Source: Seohaeicola saemankumensis (lineage in GTDB: Bacteria; Pseudomonadota; Alphaproteobacteria; Rhodobacterales; Rhodobacteraceae). Taken from it: a stretch of 64,000 nt of DNA. Where the stretch lies: the NCBI RefSeq assembly GCF_020171285.1, contig NZ_JAIUZI010000006.1, positions 62,001 through 126,000 on the forward strand, written 5' to 3'. The position numbers and the translations under genes are program-made. Below are positions 46,003 through 55,405 of this stretch, piece after piece (within the stretch, counting starts at the first letter, position 1; each line of letters opens with the position of its first letter). The notes under the pieces are model-generated. The model saw nothing but the letters and a program-made list of their open reading frames with translations, did no database searches and was not told the DNA's origin.

Positions 46003-46070
46003 AGGGTGGGCGGATTGCCCACCCTACGCCACGGACGCAATGACCGGTAGGGTGGGCAGTTTTGCCCACC
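46003..46070. repeat. Two REP-like hairpins between atpD and atpC
   Basis: AGGGTGGGC/GCCCACCCT (stem 46003-46011 with 46017-46025, 5-nt loop) and GGTGGGCA/TGCCCACC (stem 46051-46058 with 46063-46070, 4-nt loop). Both are versions of the same TAGGGTGGGCA...TGCCCACC element in a 95-bp gap inside the operon. Similar GGTGGGC-type palindromes are dispersed in many bacterial genomes. Confidence 0.85.
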
Positions 46071-46091
46071 GCACCCGATAGGAGACCAGCG

Positions 46092-46505
46092 ATGGCAGAC
46101 ACCATGCAATTCGACCTCGTCAGCCCTGAGCGGAGCCTTGCCTCGCTAAAGGTCAGCGCGGTTCAGATCCCCGGAGCGGACGGGGACATGACGGCGATGC
46201 CCGATCATGCACCCACCATCACCACCCTGCGGCCCGGCATTCTGAAGATTGACGGCCCGGAAGGCACGGCCGAGTACGTTGTGACCGGCGGGTTCGCCGA
46301 GATCACGGGCGGTGCCATGTCGGTTCTGGCGGAGAAAGCCATTCCGGTGGCTGAAATGACCCGCGATCAACACGAGGCCCTGGTGGCCGACGCCCGCGCT
46401 GCCCATGATGCGGCGAAGGAAGCTTCCGAGCACCCCGGCCTTGTTGACGATGCCGCCAAACTGCTTGCCGACATGGAAGCGATGGGCACGCACATGAGCC
46501 TTTGA
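46092..46505 (+). CDS. atpC: ATP synthase F1 subunit epsilon
   Basis: 137 aa starting at ATG 46092 behind AGGAGACC. Beta-sandwich N-terminal domain ([40 protein letters not shown]) and short helical C-terminus. It is the rotor subunit that regulates ATP hydrolysis. Last gene of the operon. Confidence 0.95.
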   Translation: MADTMQFDLVSPERSLASLKVSAVQIPGADGDMTAMPDHAPTITTLRPGILKIDGPEGTAEYVVTGGFAEITGGAMSVLAEKAIPVAEMTRDQHEALVADARAAHDAAKEASEHPGLVDDAAKLLADMEAMGTHMSL

Positions 46506-46532
46506 TCCGGGCCAACGGCCTTGGACACAACG

Positions 46533-46559
46533 AACCGGCCCAAATAGGGCCGGTTTTTT
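46533..46559 (+). terminator. Intrinsic terminator of the F1 operon
   Basis: Stem AACCGGCCC/GGGCCGGTT (9 bp, loop AAATA) followed by four further T residues, about 30 bp after the atpC stop. Confidence 0.93.
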
Positions 46560-46626
46560 GATTTTTGCCTAAGTTCCGGCCAGGAAACGCGTTATGCTGA
46601 ACCCAGAAGTCCGGACCCAGCAATAG

Positions 46627-46977
46627 ATGAAACAATTCAGTAATCACCGGATCGGAATTGACCAGGGCGATGTCGCGCTGTTTTCCGATTTCCAGAATGG
46701 CGGCGAGATGTGGACCGGGACAGGCCCGCGCGAATGCCGCAAGAAGATCAAATTCTCGGACAGTTTCCGAAGCCCTCCCGCCGTGCAGGTTGCGATTTCG
46801 CTATGGGATGTGGACACAGATACGGCTGTACGTGCCGAGGTTCTGGCCGACCGGGTGACAAAGACGGGATTTGACGTGGTGTTCCGAACGTGGCTGGACA
46901 CGCGCGTCGCGCGGGTGCGGGTGGCCTGGACCGCGATTGGTGAGCTACATCACGAGGATGACTGGGACGTGTCCTGA
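46627..46977 (+). CDS. H-type lectin domain protein
   Basis: 116-aa single-domain protein. The pattern KIKFSDSFRSPPAVQVAISL, WDVDTDTAVRAEVLADRV, TKTGFDVVFRTWLDTRVARV and RVAWTAIGEL fits the H-type (discoidin II-like) lectin domain that binds sugars such as GalNAc in eukaryotes. No signal peptide is present, so it would be cytoplasmic. Function in bacteria is unknown. It stands alone after the F1 terminator. Confidence 0.72.
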   Translation: MKQFSNHRIGIDQGDVALFSDFQNGGEMWTGTGPRECRKKIKFSDSFRSPPAVQVAISLWDVDTDTAVRAEVLADRVTKTGFDVVFRTWLDTRVARVRVAWTAIGELHHEDDWDVS

Positions 46978-47085
46978 TGTAGGTGCTATTCTTGGCGCTG
47001 TCCGCTGGGACGATTTTCGGGCAAAGAGCGTCACGCAGGCGAATCTCTTCTCTACATGCCTTGTGACCACGCCGGAGGTTCCACA

Positions 47086-47781
47086 ATGAAATCCCTGTTT
47101 CTGAAAACAGTTATGTTGGTGTGTCTTGCTGTTCCGGTACATGCCGAATCCCTTATGGATAGGGTCAGGAAGGGAACGGAGAACGCCGCTGATGCCATAG
47201 GCAAAGGGGCGGACAAAGTCGGTGACGCTGTGGGCAAGGGGGCCGATTCCGTCCAGCGTTCGATCCAATCCACCAACGAGTTGATGCGCGACGAAGACAC
47301 CCCGGAACAAACCCGAGCCAAACTGGACCGGATGGCGGACGACGTGCTGGCGAGGTTGCTGGCAGAAAACACCGAGGCGCGCCGCGCCTATGCGATCAGC
47401 GCCGGCATCGCGGTGTTCGACATGCGCCGGGTGTCGGTCTTTCCGCTGTCCGCCGGCTACGGACGCGGGGTCGCTGTCTCGCTGACGGGGGACCGGACGT
47501 ATATGCAGATGGGCATTGGCGGCGTCGGTGCGGCCTTTGGCATCGGCGGCTTTGAATCGCAGTTCGTGATCATGTTCGAAACGCCGGTCGATTTTCAGCG
47601 TTTCGTCGACAATGGCTATGATGCCTCGGCCGAAGCCGGGACGATGCAGGGGCGCGAGCGCTCGGGCGACAGTGTCCAGTTCACCGATGGGCGCAGTTTC
47701 TTTGTGCTGAGCAAGACGGGATGGCGTATCAACGCCAACGCCAATGGCACAAAGTACTGGAAAGACGTCGATCTGAACTGA
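47086..47781 (+). CDS. Secreted SYLF/YSC84-type lipid-binding protein
   Basis: 231 aa from ATG 47086 behind GGAGGTT. The signal peptide is MKSLFLKTVMLVCLAVPVHA. After a charged linker (EDTPEQTRAKLDRMADDVLA) comes the SYLF-like region: AYAISAGIAVFDMRRVSVFP, AGYGRGVAVSLTGDRTYMQM, GGVGAAFGIGGFESQFVIMF. The YSC84/SYLF fold binds phosphoinositides in eukaryotes; bacterial members are envelope proteins of unknown function. Confidence 0.75.
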   Translation: MKSLFLKTVMLVCLAVPVHAESLMDRVRKGTENAADAIGKGADKVGDAVGKGADSVQRSIQSTNELMRDEDTPEQTRAKLDRMADDVLARLLAENTEARRAYAISAGIAVFDMRRVSVFPLSAGYGRGVAVSLTGDRTYMQMGIGGVGAAFGIGGFESQFVIMFETPVDFQRFVDNGYDASAEAGTMQGRERSGDSVQFTDGRSFFVLSKTGWRINANANGTKYWKDVDLN

Positions 47782-47798
47782 GGCTTTTGCCCACGAAA

Positions 47799-47822
47799 AA
47801 AGCCCCCGCATAGGGGGGCTTT
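47799..47822. terminator. Bidirectional terminator between the SYLF gene and prs
   Basis: Stem AAAGCCCCC/GGGGGCTTT (9 bp, 6-nt loop), with A-rich sequence to the left and T to the right, so it can work for both converging genes. Confidence 0.85.
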
Positions 47823-47859
47823 GAGGTTTTGGTTCCGGCAAGGGTTCGGCCGGTTCGCG

Positions 47860-48879
47860 TCAATCCATCGCGTAGAGCGATTCGTAGATCGGCGTCAGGG
47901 TCTTGTCCTCGAACAGCGACGACACCGATGTGCCGTTCCAGATGTTCAGGATCGCCTGGGCAAAGATCGGCGCGGTCGGCACGATGCGGATGTTCGGCGC
48001 CGCCTTGACCGGGTCGGTCGGCTGGATCGAATCCGTAATGACCAGTGACTTCATCACCGACTTGGTGATCCGCTCCACCGCTGGGCCGCTCAGGACACCG
48101 TGGCTGATATAGGCGTGGACCTCTTTCGCGCCATTCTCCAGCAGCACTTCGGCGGCCTTGCAAAGGGTGCCGGCTGTGTCGCAGATGTCATCGACGATTA
48201 CGCAGATCTTGTCCTGAACGTCGCCGATCACGGTCATCTCGGCGACTTCTCCGGGTTTCTCGCGCCGTTTGTCGACGATCGAAAGGGGCGAGTTGATCCG
48301 CTTGGCCAGTTCGCGCGCACGCGCAACGCCGCCAACATCGGGCGATACCACCATCAGGTCGCCCATCTGGCCCTTGAAATGAGTCTTGATGTCGAGCGCA
48401 AAGATCGGGCTGGCATAGAGGTTGTCGACGGGAATGTCGAAGAACCCCTGGATCTGGGCGGCGTGCAGATCCATCGTCAGCACCCGTTCCACCCCGGCGC
48501 CGACCAGCATGTTGGCCACCAGTTTGGCCGAAATCGGCGTCCGGGCCTTGGTGCGGCGGTCTTGCCGCGCGTATCCGAAGTAAGGGAGCACGGCGGTGAT
48601 GCGGGCCGCCGACGAACGACGCAGGGCATCGCACATGATCAGCAGTTCCATCAGGTTGTCGTTGGCTGGGTTCGATGTCGACTGGACAATGAACATGTCC
48701 TCGCCCCGGACGTTTTCGAAAACTTCAACAAAGATTTCGCCGTCGTTGAACCGCTCGACCCGCGCGTCGACCAGATCGACAGTCACCCCGCGGTGCATGG
48801 TCATACGGCGGGCAATCGCCTCGGCAAGCGGAAGGTTTGCGTTCCCAGCGATAAGCTTGGGTTCGTTAAGTGTCGCCAT
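47860..48879 (-). CDS. prs: Ribose-phosphate pyrophosphokinase
   Basis: 339 aa; makes PRPP for nucleotide, His and Trp synthesis. It has the ATP-binding [40 protein letters not shown] and the PRPP loop [20 protein letters not shown]. Slightly longer than the usual 310-320 aa. Single gene on the minus strand with a terminator 40 bp after it. Confidence 0.96.
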   Translation of the reverse strand: MATLNEPKLIAGNANLPLAEAIARRMTMHRGVTVDLVDARVERFNDGEIFVEVFENVRGEDMFIVQSTSNPANDNLMELLIMCDALRRSSAARITAVLPYFGYARQDRRTKARTPISAKLVANMLVGAGVERVLTMDLHAAQIQGFFDIPVDNLYASPIFALDIKTHFKGQMGDLMVVSPDVGGVARARELAKRINSPLSIVDKRREKPGEVAEMTVIGDVQDKICVIVDDICDTAGTLCKAAEVLLENGAKEVHAYISHGVLSGPAVERITKSVMKSLVITDSIQPTDPVKAAPNIRIVPTAPIFAQAILNIWNGTSVSSLFEDKTLTPIYESLYAMD

Positions 48880-48984
48880 GTGCTGTTATCCCCAGGCAGC
48901 AGTGAATGTGACAGAATCGTGATGTTGACACCGCTTAACATGGCCTTACCGTCGCGCAAAGATTTCGGCGGGAGAAAAACGGAT

Positions 48985-49587
48985 ATGGCCCATATTGATT
49001 ACTTCTTTGCGACATTGTCGCCCTACACCTACCTCGCCGGAACCCGGTTGGAGGAGATCGCGGCAAAACATGGCGCGACTATCTCATACAAGCCGGTTGA
49101 CCTGATTGCCCTGTTCGGGCGCACCGGGGGCGTGCCGCCGAAAGACAGGCACCCGGCGCGGCAGGAATACAGAGCGCAGGAACTGGTGCGGCAGTCGCGC
49201 AATCTTGGCATGGCCCTGAACCTGCAGCCGGCGTTCTGGCCGGTGAATCCGGCGCCGTCATCCTATGCATTTATCGCGGCACAAAATGCCGGAGGCGGCG
49301 ATCTGGGCGCTCTGGTACATGCCTTTACCCGCTCGTGCTGGGCAGATGAAAAGGACATCTCGCAGGATGAGGTGATCCGTGATTGTCTGACCGAGGCCGG
49401 GTTCGATCCATCGCTGGCGGATAGCGGGCTTTTGCAGGGGGCGGAAACCTATGCGGCCAACCTGGAAGAAGCCGCTGACAAGGGTGTGTTTGGCGCCCCG
49501 TTCTATATTACGGATGACGGCCAGAGATTCTGGGGGCAGGACCGACTGAAGGATCTGGACCGGCATCTGGGAGAGATAGCCGCGTGA
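48985..49587 (+). CDS. 2-hydroxychromene-2-carboxylate isomerase-like (DsbA/kappa-GST fold)
   Basis: 200 aa. It begins IDYFFATLSPYTYLAGTRLE, the mark of the HCCA isomerase/kappa-GST branch, with Ser in the active position, then PVNPAPSSYAFIAAQNAGGG and GVFGAPFYITDDGQRFWGQD near the end. The parent family acts in naphthalene breakdown with glutathione, but such genes are found without that pathway. It overlaps the next hydrolase gene by 4 bp. Confidence 0.85.
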   Translation: MAHIDYFFATLSPYTYLAGTRLEEIAAKHGATISYKPVDLIALFGRTGGVPPKDRHPARQEYRAQELVRQSRNLGMALNLQPAFWPVNPAPSSYAFIAAQNAGGGDLGALVHAFTRSCWADEKDISQDEVIRDCLTEAGFDPSLADSGLLQGAETYAANLEEAADKGVFGAPFYITDDGQRFWGQDRLKDLDRHLGEIAA

Positions 49588-50399
49588 ATGCTCCGATGGC
49601 GATTCCGCAGCCGATCCATTGCCGCAGTTTTGGTCGCGGTCCGCGCAAAGTGCTGGCACTGCATTGCACCATCGCTCATTCCGGTGCCTGGCGGGGCCTG
49701 GCCGGCCAGATGGAGGAGGCAGAGTTCCATTGCCCGGATATGCTGTGCCATGGGCGCAGTCCCGACTGGGACGGGCAGGGCGACTTTCATGACCGGATGA
49801 CAGAGGCAATATTGCCGTATCTGTCCGAGCCGGTGGATATTGTTGGGCATTCGTTCGGCGCGACTCTGGCGCTGCGTCTTGCGGTGGAACACCCGGATCT
49901 GGTGCGCAGCCTGACGTTGATCGAATCCATTCATTTCGGGGTCGTACGCAAACAGGAACCGCAGTTGATGGCTGATCAGCAGGAATCCTCCGCTCCGTTC
50001 CGTGCCGCTGTGGAGGCGGGGGACTATGAACTGGCGGCGCGACTTTTTAACCGTGGCTGGGGCGACCGTGACGGAGCGCGGTGGGAGGAGATGCCCGAGA
50101 GCACAAGGGCGGCGATGACGCGTGGCGTGCGCATTGTCCCAGCCTGCAGCCCGGCTGTTTTCGATGATCGGCCGGGACTGTTGCGGCCCGGTGTGTTGGA
50201 AGGGGTGCGAATGCCGGTCCTATTGCTGCGAGGCGCGCGCACGGCACCTGCGGTTGCCGCCGTAAACGACGCCTTTGCGAGACGGTTCCCGGATGCGGAA
50301 AACGTCGTGGTGCCAACGGCAGGCCACATGCTGCCCGTGACCCATCCGCAGGAGACCGCCGCTCAGCTGCGCAGGTTCCTGGCGCGCGGTGCGGTCTAG
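49584..50399 (+). CDS. Alpha/beta hydrolase
   Basis: 271 aa. The nucleophile elbow is DIVGHSFGATLALR (Ser near residue 96), the acid is probably in VLLLRGARTAPAVAAVNDAF, and the His in PTAGHMLPVTHP. The N-terminal CTIAHSGAWRGLAGQ supplies the oxyanion loop. Substrate unknown. It is coupled to the isomerase-like gene and its stop overlaps the converging threonine aldolase gene by 4 bp. Confidence 0.85.
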   Translation: MNAPMAIPQPIHCRSFGRGPRKVLALHCTIAHSGAWRGLAGQMEEAEFHCPDMLCHGRSPDWDGQGDFHDRMTEAILPYLSEPVDIVGHSFGATLALRLAVEHPDLVRSLTLIESIHFGVVRKQEPQLMADQQESSAPFRAAVEAGDYELAARLFNRGWGDRDGARWEEMPESTRAAMTRGVRIVPACSPAVFDDRPGLLRPGVLEGVRMPVLLLRGARTAPAVAAVNDAFARRFPDAENVVVPTAGHMLPVTHPQETAAQLRRFLARGAV

Positions 50400-51439
50400 C
50401 TTTTGGCCAAATCGACAAACCCGTCGATCATTTGTTCGGTGATTGACCAGTCGCAAACAAAACGTGCCCCGATCATTTCGTCCGGGTCGTCGCCGTCCAG
50501 CGACCCGTCCCACAGATGATAGACCGCGCCGGCGTCGTGCAGCACTCGGTGGGTGCGGCGGGGCAGGGCGGCAAAGATCATGTTGGCATCGGGTTCATAC
50601 ATGAACTGCGCTCCGGCCTCGCGCAGGCCGTCGGCCAAACGGGAACAGTTGGCGTTCGCCTGGCGCGCGGTTTCGATCCACAGATCATTGCGCAGATAGC
50701 CCGCCATCTGGGCCGAGAGGTAACGATGCTTGGAAAACAGATGCGCGCCGCGTTTGCGGCGCAGCTCGAATTCCCACGCCTTTTCGGGATCAAAGAAGAT
50801 AACCGCCTCGGCCCCCATCAGACCGTTTTTGGTGCCGCCAAACGAGAGCACGTCGACCCCCGATTTCCAGCTCATCTCAGCCGGGGTGCAGCCCAGTGCC
50901 ACCATGGCATTGGCGAAGCGTGCGCCGTCCAGGTGAACCTTGAGATTGAATTCCCGTGCCGTGGCAGTCAGGGCGTTTAACTCGTCCAGCGAATAGACCG
51001 AGCCGCGCTCGGTGACCTGCGTGATCGACACAGGACCACGCTGCGGCCCGTGCACGCCGCGGGTTTCCTCACCGGAGATGGCACCGCGCAGCGCATCCGG
51101 AGTCATCTTGTCGCTGCCGGGAACCAGCGTCAGTTTTGCTCCGCCGGAGTAGAACTCGGGCGCATTGCATTCGTCTTCGTGGATATGCGCGGTTGGTGAG
51201 CAAAAGACCGTTTCATAGGGCTGGCACATGGTGGCCAATGCCAGCGAATTGGCGGCGGTTCCCGTGGCCACCAGATAGATCGCGGCGTCCGGGGCCTCGA
51301 ACACCTCCCGCAGGCGGGCACGGACCTCGTCCATCAGCGTGTCGGCGCCGTAGGCCATCGTGAAGCCTTTGTTGGCCTCGGTCAGCGCGTCCATCACCTG
51401 TGGATGAACGGGACCGGAGTTGTCGGAGGCAAAGAACAT
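50396..51439 (-). CDS. Low-specificity L-threonine aldolase
   Basis: 347 aa from ATG 51439 (MFFASDNSGPVHPQVMDAL). PLP-dependent enzyme that cleaves threonine/allo-threonine to glycine and acetaldehyde. Key parts are YLVATGTAANSLALATMCQP, HLDGARFANAMVALG and the PLP lysine in VLSFGGTKNGLMGAEAVIFF. It shares one base with the stop of the upstream UPF0260 gene and is the last gene of a three-gene operon with ribF. Confidence 0.92.
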   Translation of the reverse strand: MFFASDNSGPVHPQVMDALTEANKGFTMAYGADTLMDEVRARLREVFEAPDAAIYLVATGTAANSLALATMCQPYETVFCSPTAHIHEDECNAPEFYSGGAKLTLVPGSDKMTPDALRGAISGEETRGVHGPQRGPVSITQVTERGSVYSLDELNALTATAREFNLKVHLDGARFANAMVALGCTPAEMSWKSGVDVLSFGGTKNGLMGAEAVIFFDPEKAWEFELRRKRGAHLFSKHRYLSAQMAGYLRNDLWIETARQANANCSRLADGLREAGAQFMYEPDANMIFAALPRRTHRVLHDAGAVYHLWDGSLDGDDPDEMIGARFVCDWSITEQMIDGFVDLAKS

Positions 51440-51909
51440 CAGATAGGCTCCTCGATTATGAAATCTTCCCATTCCTCGATCGGTTTGTCGAATTCGCTGA
51501 CGGTACGATGCCTGACCGATATCCCAGCGTCATGTACGGTGTCTGGCGTGCCCGAGATCAACGGGTGCCAGTCGGGCAGCGGTTTGCCTTCCCAGACCAG
51601 CCTGTAGGCGCAGGTCATGGGCATCCAGTAGGCGTGACTGTCGATGTTGTCGGGCCGTAACACGATGCAATCCGGAACAAACTGATGCCTGTTTTCGTAG
51701 TGGGCGCAACGACAGGTCTCGTCGTCCAGCAGCCGACAGGCGACGCAGGTCAGCGCGACCTCTCCGGTGTCTTCGTCCTCAAGCTTGTTCAGGCAGCATT
51801 TGCCACAGCCGTCGCATAGCGCCTCCCACTCCCGGTCACTCAGTTTCTGCATCGGCTTGCGCTGCCAGAACCGGGGTTTGAGACCGCTTCGGTCGATTAC
51901 ATCCGTCAT
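51439..51909 (-). CDS. UPF0260 (YcgN-type) cysteine-cluster protein
   Basis: 156 aa from ATG 51909. Cys motifs CDGCGKCCLNKLED, CVACRLLDDETCRC and the stretch PDCIVLRPDNIDSHAYWMP, MTCAYRLVWEGKPLPDWHPL are typical of the YcgN family, which is thought to bind a metal (CxxCxxCC). The function is unknown. It lies 7 bp after ribF and shares its stop with the threonine aldolase start. Confidence 0.9.
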   Translation of the reverse strand: MTDVIDRSGLKPRFWQRKPMQKLSDREWEALCDGCGKCCLNKLEDEDTGEVALTCVACRLLDDETCRCAHYENRHQFVPDCIVLRPDNIDSHAYWMPMTCAYRLVWEGKPLPDWHPLISGTPDTVHDAGISVRHRTVSEFDKPIEEWEDFIIEEPI

Positions 51910-51916
51910 CTCGCGG

Positions 51917-52849
51917 TCATTCCGCCGCCAAAATCGCGCGGGCCTTGTCGCAGTCGCCATCCATCTGGGCGATCAGCGCCTCCAGCCCGTCGAACTTCAA
52001 CTCGGGGCGCAGGAAATCCACCAAGCCGACTGACAGCGTCGCGCCGTAGAGGTCGCCCGAGAAATCGAAGATAAAGGTTTCGAGGTTGGGGATCTCTCCG
52101 TTGAACATAGGGCGCACGCCCAGCGAGGCGGCGCCGTGATAGCTGCCCTTGTGGGGGCCATCCAGAACATCGACCAGCACGGCGTAGACCCCGAAGGCGG
52201 GTAGGTGCAGCCCCTCGATCGACATATTGGCTGTCGGATAACCCAGCTGGCGCCCCCGCTGTTCGCCGCCGATTACCTCGCCTTCGATCCGGTGCCAGTG
52301 GCCCAGCATCGCCGCCGCGTCGCGCGGGCGCCCTTCGCTGAGAGCGGCCCGGATCGCGGTGGAGGAGACGATATTCGCCGACTCTTCCAGCAGTGACGCG
52401 ACGGTTACGCCAAAGCCCATTTCCCGGCCGAAGTCGACCAGGTCCTGTGCAGATCCGGCACGGCCCTTGCCGAAACAGAAATCCGCACCCACGATGACAT
52501 GGCTCAGCCCAAGCCCGTCGGCCAGTACAGTGCGGGCAAAGGCTTCCGGGCTCATTCCGGCCAGGGCGGCGTTGAAATTCAGTTCGTACAGGTATTCGAC
52601 GCCCAGTTTTTCCAGCCGGTGCGCGCGCGCGGTCCGGCGCATCAGCCGGAACGGCGGCGATTTTGGCGCGAAGTATTCGCGGGGATGCGGCTCGAACGTC
52701 AAGACGCCCAATGGTGCGCCCGGAACCGCCTGGCGGGCCAGATCAATGACCGATCGGTGGCCAAGATGGACGCCGTCAAAGTTGCCAATCGCGACACTGG
52801 CGCCGCGATCCTGAGGTTCGATGAAGTGATAGTCCCGGATGATCCGCAT
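51917..52849 (-). CDS. ribF: Bifunctional riboflavin kinase/FAD synthetase
   Basis: 310 aa. The N-terminal FAD synthetase has SVAIGNFDGVHLGHRSVIDL and LTFEPHPREYFA, then SSTAIRAALSEGRPRDAAAM. The C-terminal riboflavin kinase has GRQLGYPTANMSIEGLHLPA, FGVYAVLV and PNLETFIFDFSGDLYGATLS. It makes FMN and FAD from riboflavin. First gene of a three-gene operon. Confidence 0.95.
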   Translation of the reverse strand: MRIIRDYHFIEPQDRGASVAIGNFDGVHLGHRSVIDLARQAVPGAPLGVLTFEPHPREYFAPKSPPFRLMRRTARAHRLEKLGVEYLYELNFNAALAGMSPEAFARTVLADGLGLSHVIVGADFCFGKGRAGSAQDLVDFGREMGFGVTVASLLEESANIVSSTAIRAALSEGRPRDAAAMLGHWHRIEGEVIGGEQRGRQLGYPTANMSIEGLHLPAFGVYAVLVDVLDGPHKGSYHGAASLGVRPMFNGEIPNLETFIFDFSGDLYGATLSVGLVDFLRPELKFDGLEALIAQMDGDCDKARAILAAE

Positions 52850-52934
52850 GAGGCAGAGGTACCGCCCCGCTGCGCCATGTTCAAGCGTTGCTTGCGCTGT
52901 GCCGAAGCAAGCGCATAATTGCAGACACGCGATG

Positions 52935-53765
52935 ATGCTATGGTCGAACTGCTCTAGAGAGGTATTCGCAATTCAGGAGCTGTTTCAATTACCTGCGGCA
53001 GCGGCGGCGCTCATTTTCGTGACGGCAACGCTGGTGTTGGCCTGGTCTGCCTACGGGTTGACCCGTTTTGCTCTTTGCCGAAATGGCGAAACCAGGAACG
53101 ACCTGGCAGGGCCCATTTTTACGCGGGTAGGCGCGCTGCACGCACTGATTCTCGCGCTGGTCTTTGCGCAGGAATTGATCAATGTGCGGGATATCAGCAC
53201 GGCCAGCGCGAGAGAGGCGGTGCTGGTCGGCGATGCGTTTTATGATCTGGCGCGCTATGATCCTGAAGCGACGCTACCGATCCGTCGGGATCTTGCGACC
53301 TATGTCCATCTCGTCTTGCACGAGGAATGGGCGTTGCTTTCCGAACGGGACACATTGCATCCGCAAGCGTGGGTGGCTTGGGAAAACGCTTATGAGGCGA
53401 CACTGGATCTGACGCCGGCGACTGAACGGCAGGCGGTGTTGAAAGACATCATTGTGAGTGACCTGCGCGAGGTCTCGGGTCTGCGGCGGGTGCGCGAGAA
53501 TGCCGCGATTGCGAATATTCACAGTTTGTTCATGATGGCCGCAATCGCCGGGCTGGTTCTGACGGCGGCCGGTTTGTTCACGCACGCACCGACATTACAA
53601 AACACGGTGCTTTTGGCGATTTTTTCCACCTACACCGGTCTGATTGTCTTTTTTGTCGTGGCTTTTTCTAACCCCTACCATTCACCCGGCGTCGTTCTGC
53701 CGACAGGTTTTGAGCGGTTGTATGTCGGTGAGGTCGCGGCGCTGGGCCCGTCACACGAGCGCTGA
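52935..53765 (+). CDS. DUF4239 (bestrophin-like) membrane protein, start uncertain
   Basis: About 276 aa. Helices at LPAAAAALIFVTATLVLAWS, VGALHALILALVFAQEL, HSLFMMAAIAGLVLTAAGLF and LLAIFSTYTGLIVFFVVAF. These four helices and the central AREAVLVGDAFYDLARY fit the DUF4239 pattern. ATG 52932 and 52935 are possible starts, but neither has a good ribosome site, so the true start may lie further in. Function unknown. Confidence 0.68.
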   Translation: MLWSNCSREVFAIQELFQLPAAAAALIFVTATLVLAWSAYGLTRFALCRNGETRNDLAGPIFTRVGALHALILALVFAQELINVRDISTASAREAVLVGDAFYDLARYDPEATLPIRRDLATYVHLVLHEEWALLSERDTLHPQAWVAWENAYEATLDLTPATERQAVLKDIIVSDLREVSGLRRVRENAAIANIHSLFMMAAIAGLVLTAAGLFTHAPTLQNTVLLAIFSTYTGLIVFFVVAFSNPYHSPGVVLPTGFERLYVGEVAALGPSHER

Positions 53766-53818
53766 ACGCGACCGCGGCAGGCCGGGCCCGCCGCGCGTTG
53801 ACCCAGCGAAAGGATCGG

Positions 53819-54262
53819 TCAGTCGAATTTGCGGCTGGGCGCCAGAACCATGGCCTCGCCGATCAGCACCTTCTTACCATCGACCGAACAATGGCAATCC
53901 AGTTTCACCCGGCGTTTAGCCATGTCGATGTCTGCGACTTTGACCTCGGCGTAGACCGTATCGCCGGGGCGGACCGGAGCAAGGAATTTCAACGACTGGC
54001 CCATGTAGACGGTCCCGTGCCCGGGCAGCTGTTCGCCGATTACGGCGGAAATCAGTCCTGCCGTCAGCATTCCATGCGCGATGCGCCCTTCAAAAATGGT
54101 ATCGCGGGCATAATCATCGTCCAGATGGACCGGGTTCCGGTCAGTCGATACCTGGGCGAACATCTCGATATCTTCGTCTGTGACGACTTTGCGCAGGTAC
54201 CGGGACATGCCCATTTCGATATCTTCGATGCAGATCGTGCCACGGGGCAGATTGTCCAACAT
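53819..54262 (-). CDS. MaoC-like (R)-specific enoyl-CoA hydratase
   Basis: 147 aa from ATG 54262, which has GAGGA at the right distance. The hot-dog hydratase motif QVSTDRNPVHLDDDYARDTI (D-x-N-P-x-H) with HGMLTAGLISAVIGEQLPG is canonical for R-hydratases. It may feed PHA or fatty acid turnover. In-frame ATGs upstream (54280 and beyond) lack ribosome sites. Confidence 0.88.
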   Translation of the reverse strand: MLDNLPRGTICIEDIEMGMSRYLRKVVTDEDIEMFAQVSTDRNPVHLDDDYARDTIFEGRIAHGMLTAGLISAVIGEQLPGHGTVYMGQSLKFLAPVRPGDTVYAEVKVADIDMAKRRVKLDCHCSVDGKKVLIGEAMVLAPSRKFD

Positions 54263-54364
54263 GTCGTCCTCTTTCGTCATCGGCAAGGTAATTTTTGTTC
54301 GCCGCTTGGTCGTGTTCGGGAACTTTATTACTTTGCAGGTGCAGAAAATCAACCCCTTTTTGCG

Positions 54365-55240
54365 TCACCTAAGCTGACCTATCGTGAAGCTGGGATATGA
54401 CTTTTCCTCTGAAAGATAGGTGTTTAGCGCCGTGGGGTCGGGATGTTGATTTGTTTTTGTTTCAGTGGCGGCCAATCCGCCTGAAATGAACAGAGAATCG
54501 TAGTCCTCTCCCATTGCCCCGGAAATATCGGTATGGACCCCATCGCCGATTGCCAAAATCGACATCTGGGCGGGGTCCTTGCCCAGTTCCAGCAATCGAC
54601 GGCGCGCCAGATCATAGATTGGCGGGTGGGGTTTGCCGAAATACAGGCTCTCACCGCCCATCTCCGTGTAAAGGCGCGCCAATGCGCCAGCGCACCACTC
54701 CCGTACCTCGCCTCGGTCGACTACGATGTCGGGATTGGCACAAAGAAGCTTCATGCCCTTCTGTTTGGCGTATAGAAACGCCGGCCGGTTGGTATCGGGG
54801 TCCGCCTGCGGGTCGTCGGGGCCGCAGCATACAATACCCTCGGCCTGTTCCAGTGGCACGATCTGGATGTCGGCGGGGGCGTCGAGCATTTTCAGTGGTT
54901 CGAAGAACCCTTCGTCGCGCCCCCATTCCCCCATGAAAAGCACCTTGTTACCCACCGCGCCCTGAAACATTGCGGACCTGGCGCTGTCGCCGCTTGTCGC
55001 GATGGTGTCATAGGCATCCTCAGGCACGCCAAACTCTGCGATCTGCTCGGCCACACCGGCGCGCGGCTTGGGAGAGTTGGTCAGCAAGACAACGGTACCG
55101 CCACCGGCGCGAAAGGCCTGCAGCGCGGCGACGGCCTCGGGGTATGCGGTCACACCATTGTGGACGCACCCCCACAGATCGACGAGCAGCGCATCGTATC
55201 GGTCGGAAATCTCGGCAAGGGAATGGATGATCCGGGTCAT
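54365..55240 (-). CDS. HAD-superfamily IIA hydrolase (TIGR01459 type)
   Basis: 291 aa. HAD motif I is DALLVDLWGCVHNGVTAYPE (Asp-x-x-Gly variant), motif II VVLLTNSPKPRAG, motif III/IV ILAIGDGVHTDISGAMGEDY with KPH upstream (FGKPHPPIYDLARR). Substrate likely a sugar phosphate or nucleotide; TIGR01459 members are alphaproteobacterial and uncharacterised. Confidence 0.88.
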   Translation of the reverse strand: MTRIIHSLAEISDRYDALLVDLWGCVHNGVTAYPEAVAALQAFRAGGGTVVLLTNSPKPRAGVAEQIAEFGVPEDAYDTIATSGDSARSAMFQGAVGNKVLFMGEWGRDEGFFEPLKMLDAPADIQIVPLEQAEGIVCCGPDDPQADPDTNRPAFLYAKQKGMKLLCANPDIVVDRGEVREWCAGALARLYTEMGGESLYFGKPHPPIYDLARRRLLELGKDPAQMSILAIGDGVHTDISGAMGEDYDSLFISGGLAATETKTNQHPDPTALNTYLSEEKSYPSFTIGQLR

Positions 55241-55405
55241 GGTCGGGCCTCTGACAAAGCTGGCTGACGGGTCATGGGTCAGCTGTGGGCTGAATGTGGC
55301 TTTCTAGATCACCGCGTGGAATGAATGACAACCGTTTTCAAGTGTGCAACGGTCGGTCGCGGACCCCGCCTGGCCACCGAACCGACCAACCGGAAAGGAC
55401 ATGTT

